Notes under the pieces: generated by a model
The model's input: only the letters and a program-made list of their open reading frames with translations
Database searches by the model: none
What the model was told of the DNA's origin: nothing
Assembly: GCA_003171235.1 (NCBI GenBank)
Contig: PMYM01000075.1
Span: forward strand, 1 to 6,728
From: Phycisphaerales bacterium
GTDB lineage: Bacteria; Planctomycetota; Phycisphaerae; SM23-33
Direction: 5' to 3'
Length of the DNA stretch: 6,728 bases
Program-made: the position numbers and the translations under genes
In this document: positions 5,687 to 6,728 of the stretch, one piece after another
Layout of the letters: every line of letters begins with the position of its first letter
Numbering within the stretch: position 1 is the first letter of the stretch

Positions 5687-6142
5687 ATGAAACTCTCCAT
5701 GGCGGCTGAGTTGGCGGTGCGCGGAATCCTTGCCCTGGCTGAACGTTACGGGCGGGAGCCGGTTCCCCTGGAGGAAATCTGCCAGCAGCGCAAGCTGCCC
5801 AAGGAATACCTGACCAAGATCTTCAGCCTGCTCGGACGGGCCGGCCTGATCCGCGCCGTCCGCGGCAAGCGCGGCGGCTACGTGCTGGCCCGCTCGCCCC
5901 GGGAAGTCACGCTGCTGGCGGTGGTGGAGGCGGTGGAAGGCCCTTTGGCCGTCAACCTCTGCCAGCATACCCCGTCTCGCTGCGACCAGGACGACTGCCG
6001 CGTCCGGCCCATCTGGGCCGACATCCAGAATAAAGTCCGCCAGGCACTGGCGGGCTTCACCCTGGAGCAGTTGATCTCCCAAGAGGCCCAACTGGCCCAA
6101 GCCGCCCCCGACCAGTCGCCCCTGGCGGCGCAGTCGGCCTGA
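5687..6142 (+). CDS. Rrf2-family transcriptional regulator with three-cysteine cluster motif
   Basis: This is a 151-aa winged-helix DNA-binding regulator. It opens with MKLSMAAELAVRGILALAE, the typical Rrf2 start. The HTH region follows (VPLEEICQQRKLPKEYLTKI and FSLLGRAGLIRAVRG, about residues 26-60), then the wing RGKRGGYVLARSPREVTL (59-76). EAVEGPL leads into the effector segment NLCQHTPSRCDQDDCRVRPIW, with C92, C99 and C104 (C-x6-C-x4-C). IscR, NsrR and RsrR use cysteines in this segment to hold an Fe-S cluster, so a redox, NO or iron-sulfur sensor is likely (inference). Spacing differs from IscR (x5-x5), so the specific subfamily is open. The start is chosen because MKLS is conserved; ribosome binding is weak (GAGA at 5677-5680). 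No isc or suf genes adjoin, so the regulon is unknown. The tail after about residue 130 is Gln/Ala-rich. Confidence 0.9.
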   Translation: MKLSMAAELAVRGILALAERYGREPVPLEEICQQRKLPKEYLTKIFSLLGRAGLIRAVRGKRGGYVLARSPREVTLLAVVEAVEGPLAVNLCQHTPSRCDQDDCRVRPIWADIQNKVRQALAGFTLEQLISQEAQLAQAAPDQSPLAAQSA

Positions 6143-6178
6143 TTCAAGCCTGGGGCCGACCACGGAATTGGCTGGCAC

Positions 6179-6202
6179 GGTCACGCTTCTTTTCGCGTGA
6201 CC
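6179..6202 (+). terminator. Terminator-like hairpin after the Rrf2 gene
   Basis: GGTCACGC (6179-6186) and GCGTGACC (6195-6202) form a perfect 8-bp GC-rich stem with the loop TTCTTTTC, 36 bp after the Rrf2 stop. There is no T-run after it (ATGTTCCGG), so it may be a weak or factor-dependent terminator, or an mRNA 3'-end stabiliser. Confidence 0.45.
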
Positions 6203-6379
6203 ATGTTCCGGCCCTGACATCCATACATCCCGCACGCCCAACCGTTCGCCGCACTCACGAACCCGCGTGCCCTCCATGACTTTGGAGTAAATAGCCCCAT
6301 ACAGGCATCACCTTACCGCCATTTCTTTCCTAATACTCTGCCAGTGATGCACTTAAGTCAGATTCACAGTAGCCACAAA

Positions 6380-6419
6380 ACGGAAAACTACGGAAAATGG
6401 CGGAAAATGGCGCAAAATC
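6380..6419. repeat. Four 10-bp tandem repeats with phased A4 tracts
   Basis: The units are ACGGAAAACT, ACGGAAAATG, GCGGAAAATG and GCGCAAAATC, in exact 10-bp register. The A4 tracts recur once per helical turn, the arrangement known to bend DNA. CCGCCATTT near 6316-6324 is inverted relative to AAATGGCGG (6395-6403). Confidence 0.7.
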
Positions 6420-6452
6420 CGGCAACACCTGGAAAGGCCGAAAGCAGAGTCT

Positions 6453-6481
6453 GCCACACAGACACGAAGGGGAGAAAAGAC
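6453..6481 (-). repeat. Dispersed 28-bp repeat, copy B
   Basis: Read on the minus strand this copy begins GTCTTTTCTCCCC and ends GTGTCTGTGTGGC, closely matching 5626-5653 with one extra base. It directly abuts the heptad repeat at 6483. Confidence 0.6.
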
Positions 6482-6482
6482 A

Positions 6483-6546
6483 AAGAAAAGCTGAAAGCTA
6501 AAAGCTGAAAGTCGTGGCCGGTGGCATATGGGACATTTTAGCTTTT
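6483..6546. repeat. Second heptad-repeat hairpin copy
   Basis: Bases 6483-6511 are identical to 2514-2542 (29 nt), consisting of GAAAGCT/AAAAGCT heptads. The opposite-strand unit TTTTAGCTTTT follows at 6536-6546, so an imperfect hairpin is again possible. The loop sequence between the arms is unrelated to that of the first copy. Confidence 0.75.
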
Positions 6547-6564
6547 CCCCCTGCTGGCCCGCCG

Positions 6565-6613
6565 TCTTTTAGCTTCGCCTGTAGCCTTAGGTCTGCAGCC
6601 TGCAGTCTTCCGT
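6565..6613. repeat. Degenerate 7-bp tandem array
   Basis: Seven heptads lie in register: TCTTTTA, GCTTCGC, CTGTAGC, CTTAGGT, CTGCAGC, CTGCAGT and CTTCCGT. The period equals that of the adjacent AAAGCTG array. The first unit continues the TTTTAGC theme, suggesting that one element drifted or expanded from the other. Confidence 0.5.
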
Positions 6614-6628
6614 ATTAACTTGTCAAAG

Positions 6629-6662
6629 AGCCTTCCGGGAGTCATCCCCCGGCGCCCAGGCT
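6629..6662 (-). other. Bulged hairpin downstream of a minus-strand promoter
   Basis: AGCCT (6629-6633) pairs with AGGCT (6658-6662), and CCGGG (6635-6639) pairs with CCCGG (6648-6652). There is a 1-nt bulge on one side, 5 nt on the other and an 8-nt loop. On the minus strand it would fold about 10 nt after the predicted start of transcription. Confidence 0.4.
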
Positions 6663-6679
6663 TCCCGATATTATGTGTC

Positions 6680-6707
6680 TATATAACAACTTTTCTGAAA
6701 AAGTCAA
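6680..6707 (-). promoter_or_regulatory. Minus-strand sigma70-type promoter at window end
   Basis: Minus-strand TTGACT (6707-6702) is followed after 16 bp by TATATA (6685-6680), or after 18 bp by TATAGA (6683-6678). The spacer contains the small palindrome CTTTTTCAGAAAAG. Transcription would run left into the gene-free spacer towards the 3' end of the Rrf2 gene. Confidence 0.45.
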
Positions 6708-6728
6708 GCGCAAACTTCCTTGGCCGAA

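Larger units (their letters stand above)
6143..6728. other. 586-bp gene-free, repeat-rich spacer
   Basis: No convincing coding region is found on either strand. The stretch holds a terminator-like hairpin, a small hairpin CTCCA/TGGAG (6272-6276, 6283-6287), a phased 10-bp repeat, two dispersed repeats shared with other spacers, a heptad array, a larger hairpin and a minus-strand promoter. It is noticeably more AT-rich than the genes. Confidence 0.7.

Noticed and set aside
3695..6277. An 860-codon open frame on the minus strand
   Set aside because: It lies antisense to the glycosyltransferase and Rrf2 genes, both of which have clear family motifs. The translation is a low-complexity His/Gln/Val/Leu-rich mirror of GC-biased codons with no motif.
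6621..6626. Perfect -35 hexamer TTGACA on the minus strand
   Set aside because: No -10-like sequence lies 16-18 bp downstream; the next bases are GC-rich CTGCAG repeats.
6538..6645. A 35-codon minus-strand ORF (MTPGRLFDKLIRK...) after the window-end promoter, preceded by GGGGG
   Set aside because: Most of it is translated heptad repeat; it is short and basic with no motif. It remains possible but is unsupported.
6143..6728. tRNA or rRNA gene in the gene-free spacer
   Set aside because: No cloverleaf with a T-loop GTTC motif and no rRNA-like conserved stretch is seen; the hairpins present are isolated.

Overview
The window is a high-GC bacterial chromosomal segment carrying five protein genes, one of them cut by the left edge. 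It also has unusually repeat-rich spacers. The genes indicate a Gram-negative-type bacterium: it uses the non-mevalonate isoprenoid route (dxs) and makes lipid A (lpxA). Sequence style and the kinds of dispersed palindromic repeats suggest a planctomycete-like lineage (for example Phycisphaerae), probably from a metagenome assembly. That placement is an inference and rests on no marker gene.

Layout, left to right. Positions 1-1531 hold a minus-strand pair, ispA then dxs, which share one base (TGATG). Together they make isoprenoid precursors and condense them to farnesyl diphosphate. A divergent spacer (1532-1678) carries a consensus extended -10 for ispA and a weaker candidate promoter for lpxA. 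lpxA (1679-2509, plus) is complete with all its catalytic histidines. It converges on a ymdB-type metallophosphoesterase (2600-3442, minus), and the short spacer between them is filled by a heptad-repeat hairpin. Upstream of ymdB lies a perfect TATAAT, a palindrome at the predicted transcription start, and a compact nested-palindrome element with 14-bp terminal inverted repeats (3509-3574).

Positions 3731-5524 encode a 597-aa GT-B glycosyltransferase resembling glycogen/starch synthase but longer and divergent. It is followed by an Rrf2-family regulator with three cysteines suited to an Fe-S cluster (5687-6142). The last 586 bases contain no convincing gene. They hold a terminator-like hairpin, a 10-bp phased A-tract array, second copies of two repeat families seen earlier in the window, another heptad array, and a minus-strand promoter followed by a hairpin.

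No CRISPR array, transposase, toxin-antitoxin pair or defence system is visible. The genes are mostly household envelope, isoprenoid and polysaccharide functions. The unusual content is the intergenic repeat structure, the atypical glycosyltransferase and a few active-site substitutions. All calls come from reading motifs by eye; no searches were run.
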